A DNA stretch of 64,000 bases from Polyodon spathula (Eukaryota; Chordata; Actinopteri; Acipenseriformes; Polyodontidae): NCBI RefSeq assembly GCF_017654505.1, contig NC_054538.1, positions 49,250,989-49,314,988 on the forward strand, in the 5' to 3' direction. The position numbers and the translations under genes are program-made. This document shows, one piece after another, positions 22,738 to 32,172 of this stretch. The notes beneath the pieces were generated by a model that was given only the letters and a program-made list of their open reading frames with translations, ran no database searches and had not been told where the DNA came from. Within the stretch, counting starts at the first letter, position 1. Every line of letters starts with the position of its first letter.

Positions 22738-23590
22738 ACCAAGGTTAATTATATTTCTGTCACATCCTGGTATCCAGTTTTTTCACAAACTCATATTTGG
22801 TTCCCCTAGTTTGACACTTGGTAACTCTCAGATTTCACTAATTCTGAAAGGTCAGAATCACCTTCCCCCCAAAACCCGTCTTCCTATCACTTTTGACATA
22901 CTTTCCCATACTCCTTTCCTTTATTTGATTTTAATCTTTTTGCTCAAAAGAAGTAAAACTGACAAAGATGGAAAGGGATCCCTAATTTATCTGTTTAAAT
23001 TAAATCCCATGTAAGCTCCTATGAATCCCTTCTATCTTTTCTTCAACTCTACCTTTGTCAGGGTGTCTCAGCTACCGACCCTTTCTTGATTAATGAAAAC
23101 GGAGCTGTCGTTACCCGGCATTGCTTTATTTTCCACCTTCACCAGATCCTTTCCAGAGTCGGATTCTCAGCCAAGCAGTTCTCTGGACATTCCTTCAGGA
23201 ATGGAGCTGTTTCTTCAGCTTCTCGTCACAGAGTTCCAGACTGCATTATCAAGCAGCTAGGTTATTGGTCTACTGGGGCTTATCAAGGGTACACCAGGAC
23301 AAACATTGTAGATCTTAAAAATGTTTTTTTTTTTTTTTTTTTTTCGCAAATATGCTCTTAGTATTGGTAACCCCCATTAGGGCTAGTCCCTTAGTGAGCT
23401 AATTACTCCTACTTGCAGCATTGAGACTTGCTTGTTCTTTTGGGGTCGCTGCCTCGTCCTCGTGGCTAGGCCTGAGTCCTCAAAGGTTTAATGCCAAATA
23501 AATGTAGCTATGTAAGTCATGTACTGTTATTTCTGCCACAGCTATACCGTGCATTTCTTCAATAAATAGTTTAATCCAAAATTATTTTGT
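22738..23590 (+). pseudogene. Copy B tyrosine recombinase and 3' end
   Basis: Tyrosine recombinase remnants: FLLKRSKTDKDGKGSLIYLF (about 22930-22995), then FSGHSFRNGAVSSASRHRVP, which keeps the His-x-x-Arg box, and IKQLGYWSTGAYQGYTRTN with the likely nucleophile Tyr (about 23180-23305). A (T)n run near 23324-23344 interrupts the end. The following 230 bp with two AATAAA motifs are probably the element's 3' non-coding end. Recombinases of this type integrate circular cDNA in DIRS-like elements. Confidence 0.75.
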
Positions 23591-23604
23591 GATTTATTAT
23601 TGGT

Positions 23605-24420
23605 GTTTTATTATTATTATTGGTGTTCTATTATTATTATTGGTGTTTTGTCCCAAACTACTAAATGGGTGGTTAAGGTTTTCACCATCATGGGGTTTTC
23701 TAGATAATAGGGTACAGCCTGAAGTTTCCCTATTGCACCATTGATGAGACCAATAGCAATGTGAATATTTTTCCGAAGCATCAGCTTACAGCCTATTTTC
23801 ACTCATTTGCTAGTTTGCAGTCCAGCTGTATGACTGCAGTCAGCCTTATAAGCTTTCAATGTTTTTCAGCACATTTTCCTGAAGGGAAGGAAGTCTACAA
23901 TGTCCATTGCCACAACATGAATATCTTCCCCAGGCATACTATCAAGCATAGCGGTCTGTATCTGGTTACAGTTGTCTACTGTAGGCATGAGACAGGTTGA
24001 ACTTTCTTCTTTGTCGTCTAAATCTTTCATGTGTTTGGATAATTTATTTTTTGCAGCTGTAAATATCTCCTCCCTTGATTGATATCAGTTGGAGTCAGGC
24101 ACTGTTAAGCAGATTGGCATAACCCCAGTCCTGCTTCTAGCAAATGTTAGTTTTGAGTTGATCATACGAGAACAATCAGAGGTCCACAGATCCCATAGAG
24201 ACAGTTAATTTGTGCAATGCCTCTTGAGTAAATGGCACACAAGGTGGTTTCTCATGCACAGGAGGAGGCCGCAGCAAATCCCTAAGAAGTAAGATGTTGA
24301 TTTTTCCAAGCCAGCCATTGTCTTTGTTGGTAGTGTGAAAAATCTCACATAGGAAAGATGGATGTATAACAAGGTGACATTGGAAATCATAGACACCTCA
24401 TCAATAATGATGGATAAGGG
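23605..24420 (-). pseudogene. Helitron-type helicase, second fragment
   Basis: The minus strand begins with IIIDEVSMISNVTLLYIHL (Walker B DEVSM, about 24415-24360). A decayed NILLLRDLLRPPPVHEKP segment follows, matching the usual GD..QLPPV motif, then AAKNKLSKHMKDLDDKEE, QIQTAMLDSMPGEDI and KLMLRKNIHIAIGLINGA. It ends in an ATT-rich tract near 23640. About 270 residues of a Pif1-like helicase are represented in at least three frames. It overlaps the copy at 13400-14100 in the NI..A.GLINGA region, with close similarity, and lacks the final helicase motif and the USP part. Confidence 0.85.
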
Positions 24421-24434
24421 TGTCTGCTAAGCAA

Positions 24435-24467
<33 letters not shown>

Positions 24468-24470
24468 TGA
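24405..24470 (+). repeat. LINE/SINE tail with (AAT)n
   Basis: GGATAAGGGTGTCTGCTAAG followed by about ten AAT units is the common 3' tail of L2-related fish SINEs. It abuts the helicase fragment. Confidence 0.75.
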
Positions 24471-24524
24471 AAAACTTTGTTTTGGAGCTTTGGTTTGTTT
24501 CAATAGAACAATAATTAATCATAT

Positions 24525-24755
24525 TCCATTTGCTTTTATCCAAAGTGACTTATAGAAATTAGTGTGGGTGAATGAGGCATCAACAACTGCTGCTGCAGAG
24601 CCACTTATAATAGGACCTGGACTTTACAAAGACCGGAGCACAAAGAGGTTAAGAGACTTGCTCATCAGGAACACACACAGTGAGTCGGTAGATCTGAACC
24701 AGGCTCCTGGTATAAAGCCCCTTTCTTTAAGCACTGTCCCTCAATGTTACAGTGT
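24525..24755 (+). repeat. Core-SINE/MIR-like fragment
   Basis: TGCTTTTATCCAAAGTGACT at its start and GGTTAAGAGACTTGCTCATC with ACACACAGTGAGTC are hallmarks of MIR-like core repeats, followed by GAACCAGGCTCCTGGTATAA. Confidence 0.65.
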
Positions 24756-24759
24756 GTTT

Positions 24760-25330
24760 AACAAAATATTGTATAACATGGCATATCAGATTAGAATGCA
24801 ACATGGTAAAAATGTATAATTATTTGTATTTACTGTACGACTGGCCCAATTGGTTCAGAGGGCTGTTCCTTATCAAATTTGTGTGCAATTCAGAACTTTG
24901 AGAAGCATGCATTTACCACATAGAAGAATCGGTAATCAATTGTAATGTAATCCAATGGACAGATTGGTAATAGACTGAATGAACCAAGTATTTTCTTAAA
25001 ACAACAACTGGTGTTTACATAAAATCCAACAAAACAAAACATAGTTATGTCTGGTAAAATGGCATTCTCAAGCACAGCTGGAGAAGTTGCTTGATAAAAG
25101 ATGTGAAATGCAGCTGTTCTAACATGTTAATGATAATAACACACACACACATTACTTGAATAGCAAAATTGTTTCAACCTATATTGAGGCAATGTATTGT
25201 CGTTTTGATAGGGTAAATGCATATAATAGCCGAGTTTGTTGAAAGGGGGTTAAGATGTGAATATGTGTCATGTAGCAGTTATGTAGTTGGAGTGAAAGTA
25301 TGACTAGTTAGGGTTCAAATCTATGCCTTC
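24760..25330. other. Interval without recognised features
   Basis: AT-rich DNA with a short (CA)n near 25140. Nothing else is supported. Confidence 0.4.
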
Positions 25331-25333
25331 AAA

Positions 25334-25335
<2 letters not shown>

Positions 25336-25385
<50 letters not shown>
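25336..25385. repeat. (TA)n microsatellite at Tc1 copy 3
   Basis: A TA run that ends exactly at the Tc1 left terminus. Confidence 0.95.
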
Positions 25386-25388
<3 letters not shown>

Positions 25389-27111
25389 TGCCTATAGAAA
25401 GTCTACACCCCTTGAACTTTTTTCACATTTTGTTGTGTCAGTGCCTCAGAGTTTCATGCATTTAAATGAGGATTTTTTCCACTTATTTACACACCATACT
25501 CCAAACTGTTCAGGGGGAAAAAGTTTTTATTTAGAAAAAAAATTATAAAACAAAACTGAAAGATCATAATTGGATAAGTCTCCACCCCCCTGAGTTAATA
25601 CTTAGTGAAAGCACCTTTGGCAGCAATTACAGCTGTGAGTCTGTTGGGATAGGTCTCTAACAACTTTGCACACCTAGATTTGGCAATATTTGACTATTCT
25701 TCTTTACAAAACTGTTCAAGCTCTGCCAAGTTCCTTTTGGAGCGTTGATGGACAACAATCTTCAAGTCATGCCACAAATTTTCGAATGGATTTAGATCAG
25801 GGCTCTGACTGGGCCATTCAAAGACATTTACCTTTTGGTTCCATCGCCACTCCAGTGTAGCTTTGGCTGTGTGCTTTGGGTCGTTGTCATGATGAAAGAT
25901 GAACTTACGTCCCAGTTTCAGCTTTCTTGTAGAGGGCAGCAGGTTTTCCTCAGGGACTTCTCTGTACTTTGCTCCATTCATTTTCCCTTCTATACTGACA
26001 AGTGCCCCAGTCCCTGCCAATGAGAAACATCCCCATAACATGATGCTGCCACCACAATGCTTCACAGTAGGAATGGTGTTGATCTAGGCAGGGTCTTGGT
26101 GGTGCCATACACCTTCCACTTCTTAATAATCGTCTTGACATGCTCCAAGGGATATTCAATGCCTTTGATGTTTTTTTATACCCATCCCCTGATCTGTATC
26201 TTTCAACAACTTTTCAACAAGTTCTTCTGAAAGCGCCTTGGTGCCATGGTTGAGTCTTTGCTTTGAAATGCCCTACTCAGCAGAGGCAGAAAGGTGATTC
26301 TCAACACTGAAACAGATAATAAACCTTCTTCAGAAACAGTATGAAAACTGAAAAATTAAATGCTTTAGCCATGTTATCAATTGAAAAAGACATGATGACT
26401 GACATTCCTGACTTTAATAATAAAGTTATTGAAAAGTTTGCCACAATAAGACATTGCAGGGCAAACTTTTTGTATTGCTTACAGCAAGAAACAAATCCAC
26501 TTGATAATGTATCTACCACTGAGGTCGGTCCCCTGGACTCCACCCCCACAGACCCCACCCTGTCAGCTACATCTGAGGTGTGAACACCCAAAAATATTGG
26601 CCACCAGCCATCACTGGCTCCAAGGGATATTCAAGGCATTTGATATATTTTTTTATACCCATCCCCTGGTCTGTGTCTTTTAACAACTTCCCGGAGTTCT
26701 TTTGAAAGCGCCTTGAGCTCATGGTTAAGTCTTTGCTTTGAAATGCACTACCCAGCAGAGGGAACCTACTGGAACTGCTGAATTTATCCTGAAATCATGT
26801 GAATCACTACAATTTAACACAGCTAGAGGCTACTTTACATGGTGTGTGGTTTTGAAGGTGATTGGTTACACCTGAGCTAATTTAGTATTGCTACTACAAG
26901 GGGGGTGGACACTTATCCAACCAAGCTATTTCAGTTTTTTATTTTTAATTAATTTTCTACAAATTTCTAGAATATATTTTTCACTTGGAAGTTGTGGGTT
27001 AGGATCTGTAGATAAATTAAAAAAAAATAATTAAATGCATTTTAATTCCAGGCTATAAGGCAACAAAAGGTGAACATGTTGAAAGGGGGTGTAGACTTTC
27101 TATATGCACTG
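25386..27111 (-). mobile_element. Tc1-like transposon, copy 3, with internal insert
   Basis: Left end CAGTGCCTATAGAAAGTCTA at 25386; right end GTAGACTTTCTATATGCACTG at 27111. TA flanks it on the left. On the right, the TA now lies beyond the retrovirus, at 31878. The minus-strand transposase keeps [34 protein letters not shown] and [14 protein letters not shown] (25694-26065). It also keeps the helix-turn-helix text IPLEHVKTIIKKWK (about 26160-26100), but the part holding the first catalytic Asp is deleted between them. A hAT fragment and a 140-bp duplication lie at 26142-26765. Confidence 0.92.
26283..26583 (+). pseudogene. hAT-type transposase dimerisation-domain fragment
   Basis: The plus strand reads an AEAER-x-FSTLK segment with one stop, then a frame change into KTEKLNALAMLSIEKDM and IPDFNNKVIEKFAT (26341-26430). 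This matches the carboxyl dimerisation region of hAT transposases and derived proteins. It ends with a stop at 26581. It is flanked by two copies of a 140-bp Tc1 segment (26142-26290 and 26622-26765), each ending in AGCAGAGG. The fragment is too short to act. Confidence 0.75.
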
Positions 27112-27112
27112 T

Positions 27113-27689
27113 TGTAATAAAAAAAGTGCGTTCTAGAAATGCGTTCGAGTTCGTCTGTGCCCTTGCCCTATAATAACCCCGTATCTTATATAACTTGTTT
27201 TTGTTAGAATGTTCTAGGGAAAGGAATGGTTTATTCAGAGGGCCGAGCCTCGAGGGAGTGATCTGGCCAATTACTCTCTCGCATGCAAAAGCCTAACTTG
27301 GTAAGTTATAAAGGACGGGGTTCTCCCCTGCTCTGATGGGAGTCAGCCGTGAGGATTAGCGCGCAGTCCTGCTCGGTAATTTCTTGGAGACAGCTGCTTT
27401 CTCTTACCAGGGTCGAAGGGCTCTCCTGATCCGCTTGGAAGGGTAAGAATTAGTTCAGTTGCGTCTCATGGATTATATTGATCTGTGATTAATATAATCT
27501 TTGTATGTAACCTTGTTGGGTTGTGTCCCGTTAGGGATATCGTTATTCGCAGTATAGCATCTGTGTAGGTAACGGTGTGTGTGTGTGAAATAATAAAGGA
27601 CCTTTTAAAATTACTCTGTGAAGTAATTGTCTTATTTACTTCCACACCAACTTCCTTTTAAATTTAAAGTAATTAAATTTCACACAACA
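27113..27689 (+). repeat. 5' LTR of the retrovirus
   Basis: 577 bp, starts TGTAATAAAAAAAGTGCGTT and ends TTCACACAACA. Contains a TTATAAAGG TATA-like box near 27306 and AATAAAGG near 27592. It is nearly identical to the 3' LTR apart from indels. Confidence 0.93.
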
Positions 27690-27693
27690 TTAT

Positions 27694-27711
27694 TGGCGTT
27701 GTCGGCGGGAT
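27694..27711 (+). promoter_or_regulatory. Primer-binding site, serine-tRNA-like
   Basis: TGGCGTTGTCGGCGGGAT starts 4 bases after the LTR end. Against the 3' end of vertebrate serine tRNA (AGA type, recalled from memory) it differs at about two of 18 positions. The tRNA identity is inference. Confidence 0.6.
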
Positions 27712-27743
27712 CATAAAAGGAAGTTTGGACGTAAATAATCACA

Positions 27744-29085
27744 ATGTTTGAACGCAAGAATAAGGAGCTTGAGCCTGAGGTGCTGCCTGAATGGGATGAA
27801 ACCATTTATAGTGATGGGGCACAAGAATTAAGAAAGGGCGGAGGGCTGCCAGAATCTTGGTTTAAACTATTGAAACAAGCAAAACCTGAACAATTAACGA
27901 CATGTCTAAAGAAAGTACCAGTTGGTAATAAAGATCCAATACGAGCATTGCAACGTAGATTATGGATTGTGTATACGGCTTACCGCATTAAGGATGAGGA
28001 GTTGGAACAAGTAAAAAAAAGGCAAGAACGGCAAATAGTAGAATTGTCTGATGCAATGGGACGTGCATCCCTTGCACAGGCACAGTGTGATGTTTTGCGA
28101 GGAAAATTACAGCAAACGACAGGAATGGCAGAGAGGGCTGCGGTGTATATTGCTAAAGTTAATGCTAAAAAAAAGAAAACGCCGAGTAAGCAAAAGATCC
28201 GTGCGTTCGTGGCTAGTGCAAATGTAGCAGGGTGGGATCCGGAACGATGGGATGGTGACATTTGGAGCTCGGACACGGATGACCGGGACTATATTTGGGA
28301 CCCGGATAATCCTGACCCAGATCCAAATGATGAACCAGACCTTGAATCCAAACCACCCCCTTTGCAAGCTAAACCTATTGTTAGACGCAGACAAGTTGCT
28401 GGTCCACAAGGCAACATAATAACTGCTCAATTGTCTACTGAGGATTACACACAACAAGAGCGACTTGATATCAGAGAACGATATCGTCAAAAGCAAGGTG
28501 AACCAATTGATAAATGGTTGTTACGGTTATACGATACAGGAGCAGGAAATGTACGTGTAGATGTCGGTGATTACTCTGAGTTTTTGGACTTGAGCACAGA
28601 TCTCATTATTAGACAGTGGTGCAGAGGTTTTCATAACCGAATGGATGGAAATAATGGTGATACTAATCTCCTTACTTTAATGGCAGAAGGAGCAAATGAA
28701 AAATATCCTACATTGCAAAGTTGGCCTGAAATGAGGGGTTCATGGGGAACTTTGAGTGAATGCATACAGCGCTTACGGGAGTTAACTATGAGGGAAGCTG
28801 TGTATACCGGACACGTGCATGAAGTAGATGAGTTCCCTTTGACTGCTGGTGTACGCGCTGCTGTAATACGAGACGCGCCGCCATACTGGCTTTATTAATA
28901 TCAGAAGTCGGCACAGAGGTAGGGAGAGTGGTAGTTAAAATTAGAGAACTGGGTGACTTAGGAGACTGGAGCACACAGGAAGAAAAGAAAGAGAATACAC
29001 AGTGGAAATTCCGTGGTAACTACCAAGGGAACCAGGGGAACGGGGGAGGTGATAAAAAAAATCCCTCGGAAAGATTTGTGGTCTA
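27744..29085 (+). pseudogene. Retroviral gag, frameshifted near its end
   Basis: The open frame 27744-28898 gives 384 residues. An amino-terminal domain is followed by a helical, probably coiled-coil stretch (residues ~85-135), a Lys-rich segment (KKKKTPSKQK), an acidic Asp/Pro-rich region with a PPPL late-domain-like motif (~180-215), and a capsid-like part to the end. A one-base shift near 28890 ends the frame at WLY; the next frame continues as LALLISEVGTEV to a Gln/Asn/Gly-rich tail that stops at about 29085. No zinc knuckle is visible. ATG at 27744 is the first start after the primer site. The identification rests mainly on position between primer site and env. Confidence 0.8.
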
Positions 29086-29101
29086 AATTAACACGTCAGA
29101 G

Positions 29102-29395
29102 GTCCCAATTGTCCTAAACAAAGGAGACAAGACAGCACAATTACTGATAAAACCATGTAATGTGAATGATGTCACAGAAGTAAATAAACCCTTAACTAAC
29201 ACAGCTAGAGGAATAGGAGGGTTTGGGTCCACGGACATTAATGGAGCTAAAGTGTGGGTACAACAGGCGGAAGGACCGCCACAATCGGCAGATGTGATTG
29301 CAGTAGGAAAAGATAATACGGTAGCAATAATGAAACCTGGTGAAGAGGGCTGGGAACATGTCCCAGCTACTAAATGTTATATAAGAGAAAACTAA
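29102..29395 (+). pseudogene. dUTPase carboxyl end joined to a pol tail
   Basis: In one frame: NKGDKTAQLLIKPC corresponds to dUTPase motif IV (GDR.AQL), and ARGIGGFGST to motif V, which closes the active site. WVQQ follows, as at dUTPase-protease junctions of betaretroviruses. Then comes ADVIAVGKDNTVAIMKPG with WEHVPATKC, which looks like an integrase carboxyl tail, and a stop at 29393. Motifs I-III, protease, RT, RNase H and the integrase core are absent, implying one or two internal deletions. The integrase reading is less certain than the dUTPase reading. Confidence 0.7.
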
Positions 29396-29411
29396 TGAGT
29401 TGTGAGTGTGT

Positions 29412-29425
29412 ATGTTTGTTTGCAG
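29412..29425 (+). promoter_or_regulatory. Candidate env splice acceptor
   Basis: TGTTTGTTTGCAG lies 8 bases before the proposed env ATG at 29433, a usual position for a retroviral subgenomic splice acceptor. It is only a sequence resemblance. Confidence 0.5.
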
Positions 29426-29432
29426 ATTCACC

Positions 29433-31191
29433 ATGAAGCACTGGGTATGGTGAACGAAGGCAATATTGGCAGTGGTGGGGATGCTGCAGGCCTGGTCTCC
29501 AGGACATCAATTAACAAAGCTGGATCGGGTCACGCTGAGCTGGAATAACTTCACTTGCAATGGTAATACAAAGTGTTCATTCGCCAACGTCACTGGGACA
29601 CTGTGGTGCTGTAAAAATTGCAATGTGGACAATCGACCGGCGTGTGTGGTGACGGCAGGTCCCTGTGTGAATGTATCAAGTCACGTTTCCCTCTGTGTGG
29701 CAAATCGTACCTCACTTACATGCTTACAAAACATTACTGATCAAATATGTCCTAATAAAACAATATGGATAATGAACGCTACCAAGATAACTAATCGCAC
29801 CACATATTTGTATGACATCTGGGTTATGCCTGATCGACCAAAGAATATGAATGCTCATGTAATACCCCTCATACATACATGTACTCGTATGGCACATCCT
29901 CTAGTCTCAACTCATGTGCACTTTACGATTAAGTTTCCTCCACTTCCTGAATGTACCTGGCGTACTAAACGTGCCTGGTATGATACCCTACTGGGGGGAA
30001 CAGGGACTGGACTAGGACTCATGAATACAATTGACGGACAAGTAACGGCACATAAATTGCAAAATGTGGGCTATAATACTCGGATGGCCCTGGATAAAAT
30101 TGTACAGTGGATGCCCGACGGTGCGCTCATGCATGTGTATCAAGCGTACTGGGACCGAGTAGCATCCGAGCTGGTCATGGACATAACTGACGTAACAGTG
30201 GCAGAACATTACCAAGTGGATGAACTGAATGTACATTACAAATGTTATATGCATCTCATCAACGTACCAAAGTACAATCATTGATTCTATGACAAAGTAA
30301 TCATGAATATAAAAAATTTGGAATATTTCAGAGTTATGGGTGAATGTGGTAAAAGAGTCTACTATGTGTAACAAAACTATGTGTATAGGGAGATATGTTA
30401 CGCATAATGTAACGAGAGTGACGCCTGTATGTAAGTACTATGTGCATCCTATAATTGCTGGGGGAGCTCACTGGTATCTTCAGGTTACAGGCATGTGGTT
30501 GGATACACATACTAATCAGACATATGATTTACTAGATTGTGACAAGACAGACCAAGGCATGGTTTGCTTATTAAGGACAGGATATACTAACCCATGTTTT
30601 ACAGACGGACAGGGGTTGTGTGAATGGAGACGTGAGCCGTTGAGGGAAATTTTGCACGAAGTTGGCCCTCATAAATTATGTGTAAGTACGGTGCATGCCC
30701 ATCCACAACTTACTTATGTGCCTTATTCTGGGTGTTTATCAGACATATATCTTTGGCATTGGGGAAATGATACTTATTTGTTAACCAATCATTCTCAGCA
30801 AGAGCTTCTCACCAGGATCCAGTGGGAAGTTCTGCATTCAGGAATTCACATTTCCCTGCAAAAACATCAAGTATTGCTGAATCGATCGTCTGAATTAGTT
30901 GACTTAGCAAAACAACATCAACACAATGCTACTGTATTAAAAATTAGAACGATAATGGCACAAAATACCATCTTAGGGTTAGGGAAAGTTATTGAACGTA
31001 ATGCACAAGATGCATGGTGGTCCATATTTGAGGGATGGTCACCAAAGGCTAAAGGAACATTAACTATATTAATCCATCCCATCTTAATATTATTGGGAAT
31101 TGTATTTCTTTTATGTGTATGGCAAATATGTTTATGTATCTATCTTCGCAGAATTACACAGCGAACAATGTATTTGGCAGTGCACAGATGA
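29433..31191 (+). pseudogene. Retroviral env, disrupted
   Basis: The proposed start at 29433 is followed by a hydrophobic signal-like stretch interrupted by TGA at 29451. The frame is open to 30284 and contains many N-x-S/T sites, a CCKNC cluster, and a furin-like RTKR at about residue 170 of the 29466 frame, followed by a Gly-rich stretch. After a stop and frame change (30285-30340), a second frame runs to 31191. It carries more Cys and glycosylation sites and a membrane segment (TILIHPILILLGIVFLLCVW, about 31062-31121) with a short basic cytoplasmic tail. The lesions are the early TGA and the stop/frameshift between the two long frames. Surface and transmembrane parts are recognised by layout, not by a named relative. 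Confidence 0.82.
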
Positions 31192-31211
31192 ATCTCGACC
31201 GAAGGACCGAA

Positions 31212-31705
31212 TGTAATAAAAAAAAAGTGTGTTCTAGAAAGTTCTAGAAATGCGTTCGAGTTCATCTTTGCCCTTGCCCTATAATAACCCCGTATCTTAT
31301 ATAACTTGTTTTTGTCACGTTTATATAACTTGTTTTGGTTAGAATGTTCTAGGGAAAGGAATGGTTTATTCAGAGGGCCGAGCCTCGAGGGAGTGATCTG
31401 GCCAATTACTCTCTCGCATGCAAAAGCCTAACTTGGTAAGTTATAAAGGACGGGGTTCTCCCCTGCTCTGATGAGAGTCAGCCGTGAGGATTAGCGCGCA
31501 GTCCTGCTCGGTAATTTCTTGGAGACAGCTGCTTTCTCTTACCAGGGTCGAAGGGCTCTCCCGATCCGCTTGGAAGGGTAAGAATTAGTTCAGTTGCGTC
31601 TCATGGATTGTATTGATCTGTGATTAATATAATCTTTGTATGTAACCTTGTTGGGTTGTGTCCCGTTAGGGATATCATTATTCGCAGTATAGCATCTGTG
31701 TATGT

Positions 31706-31775
<70 letters not shown>

Positions 31776-31873
31776 TAAGAAGGACCTTTTAAAATTACTC
31801 TGTGAAGTAATTGTCTTATTTACTTCCACATCAACTTCCTTTTAAATTTAAAGTAATTAAATTTCACACAACA
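31212..31873 (+). repeat. 3' LTR of the retrovirus
   Basis: 662 bp, the same ends as the 5' LTR. It is longer because of an expanded (TG)n run (about 31710-31771), a second ATATAACTTGTTTTGG phrase near 31320 and a small TTCTAGAAA duplication near 31232. Confidence 0.93.
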
Positions 31874-31878
31874 ACTGT

Positions 31879-32045
31879 ATATACAGGTAGTGGACAAAAA
31901 ATATGGAAACACCAATGTAAAGTCACTTAATAGGGCGTTGGGCCACCACGTCCAGCCAGTACGGCCTGTATGCACCGTGGCATAGTCTACCAGCCTCTGG
32001 AATTCTGCAGGAGGGATGTGGCACCATTCTTCCATGAGAAAGTCA
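31879..32045 (-). mobile_element. Tc1-like fragment of another family
   Basis: ACAGGTAGTGGACAAAAAAT is a terminal repeat of a different Tc1 group, and the minus strand encodes its transposase end (FLMEEWCHIPPAEFQRLVD). It is truncated after about 165 bp. Confidence 0.75.
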
Positions 32046-32054
32046 ATCAATCAG

Positions 32055-32172
32055 GATTATATTAATCACAGATCAATACAATCCATGAGACGCAACTGAA
32101 CTAATTCTTACCCTTCCAAGCAGATCGGGAGAGTCCTTCGACCCTGGTAAGAGAAAGCAGCTGTCTCCAAGA
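32055..32172 (-). repeat. Inverted fragment of the retroviral LTR
   Basis: Reverse complement of the LTR segment around 31520-31635 (GGAGACAGCTGCTTTCTC through GATTAATATAATC). It lies about 180 bp beyond the provirus in opposite orientation and has its own substitutions. Confidence 0.88.

Larger units (their letters stand above)
27108..31878 (+). mobile_element. Endogenous retrovirus, pol-deleted
   Basis: A 4.76-kb provirus flanked by perfect 5-bp duplications ACTGT (27108-27112 and 31874-31878), with two LTRs, a primer site, gag, a short dUTPase/pol remnant and env. The host site is the terminal CACTG of Tc1 copy 3 plus its TA. Reverse transcriptase, RNase H and most integrase are missing, so the copy is defective. 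The dUTPase remnant between gag and pol resembles betaretrovirus-like gag-dUTPase-protease arrangements, while the primer site suggests serine tRNA. Assignment to a genus is not possible from these parts. Confidence 0.95.

Noticed and set aside
26341..26583. Possible small host gene with ATG
   Set aside because: Text matches only the end of hAT transposases and lies inside a Tc1 copy; it is a fragment.
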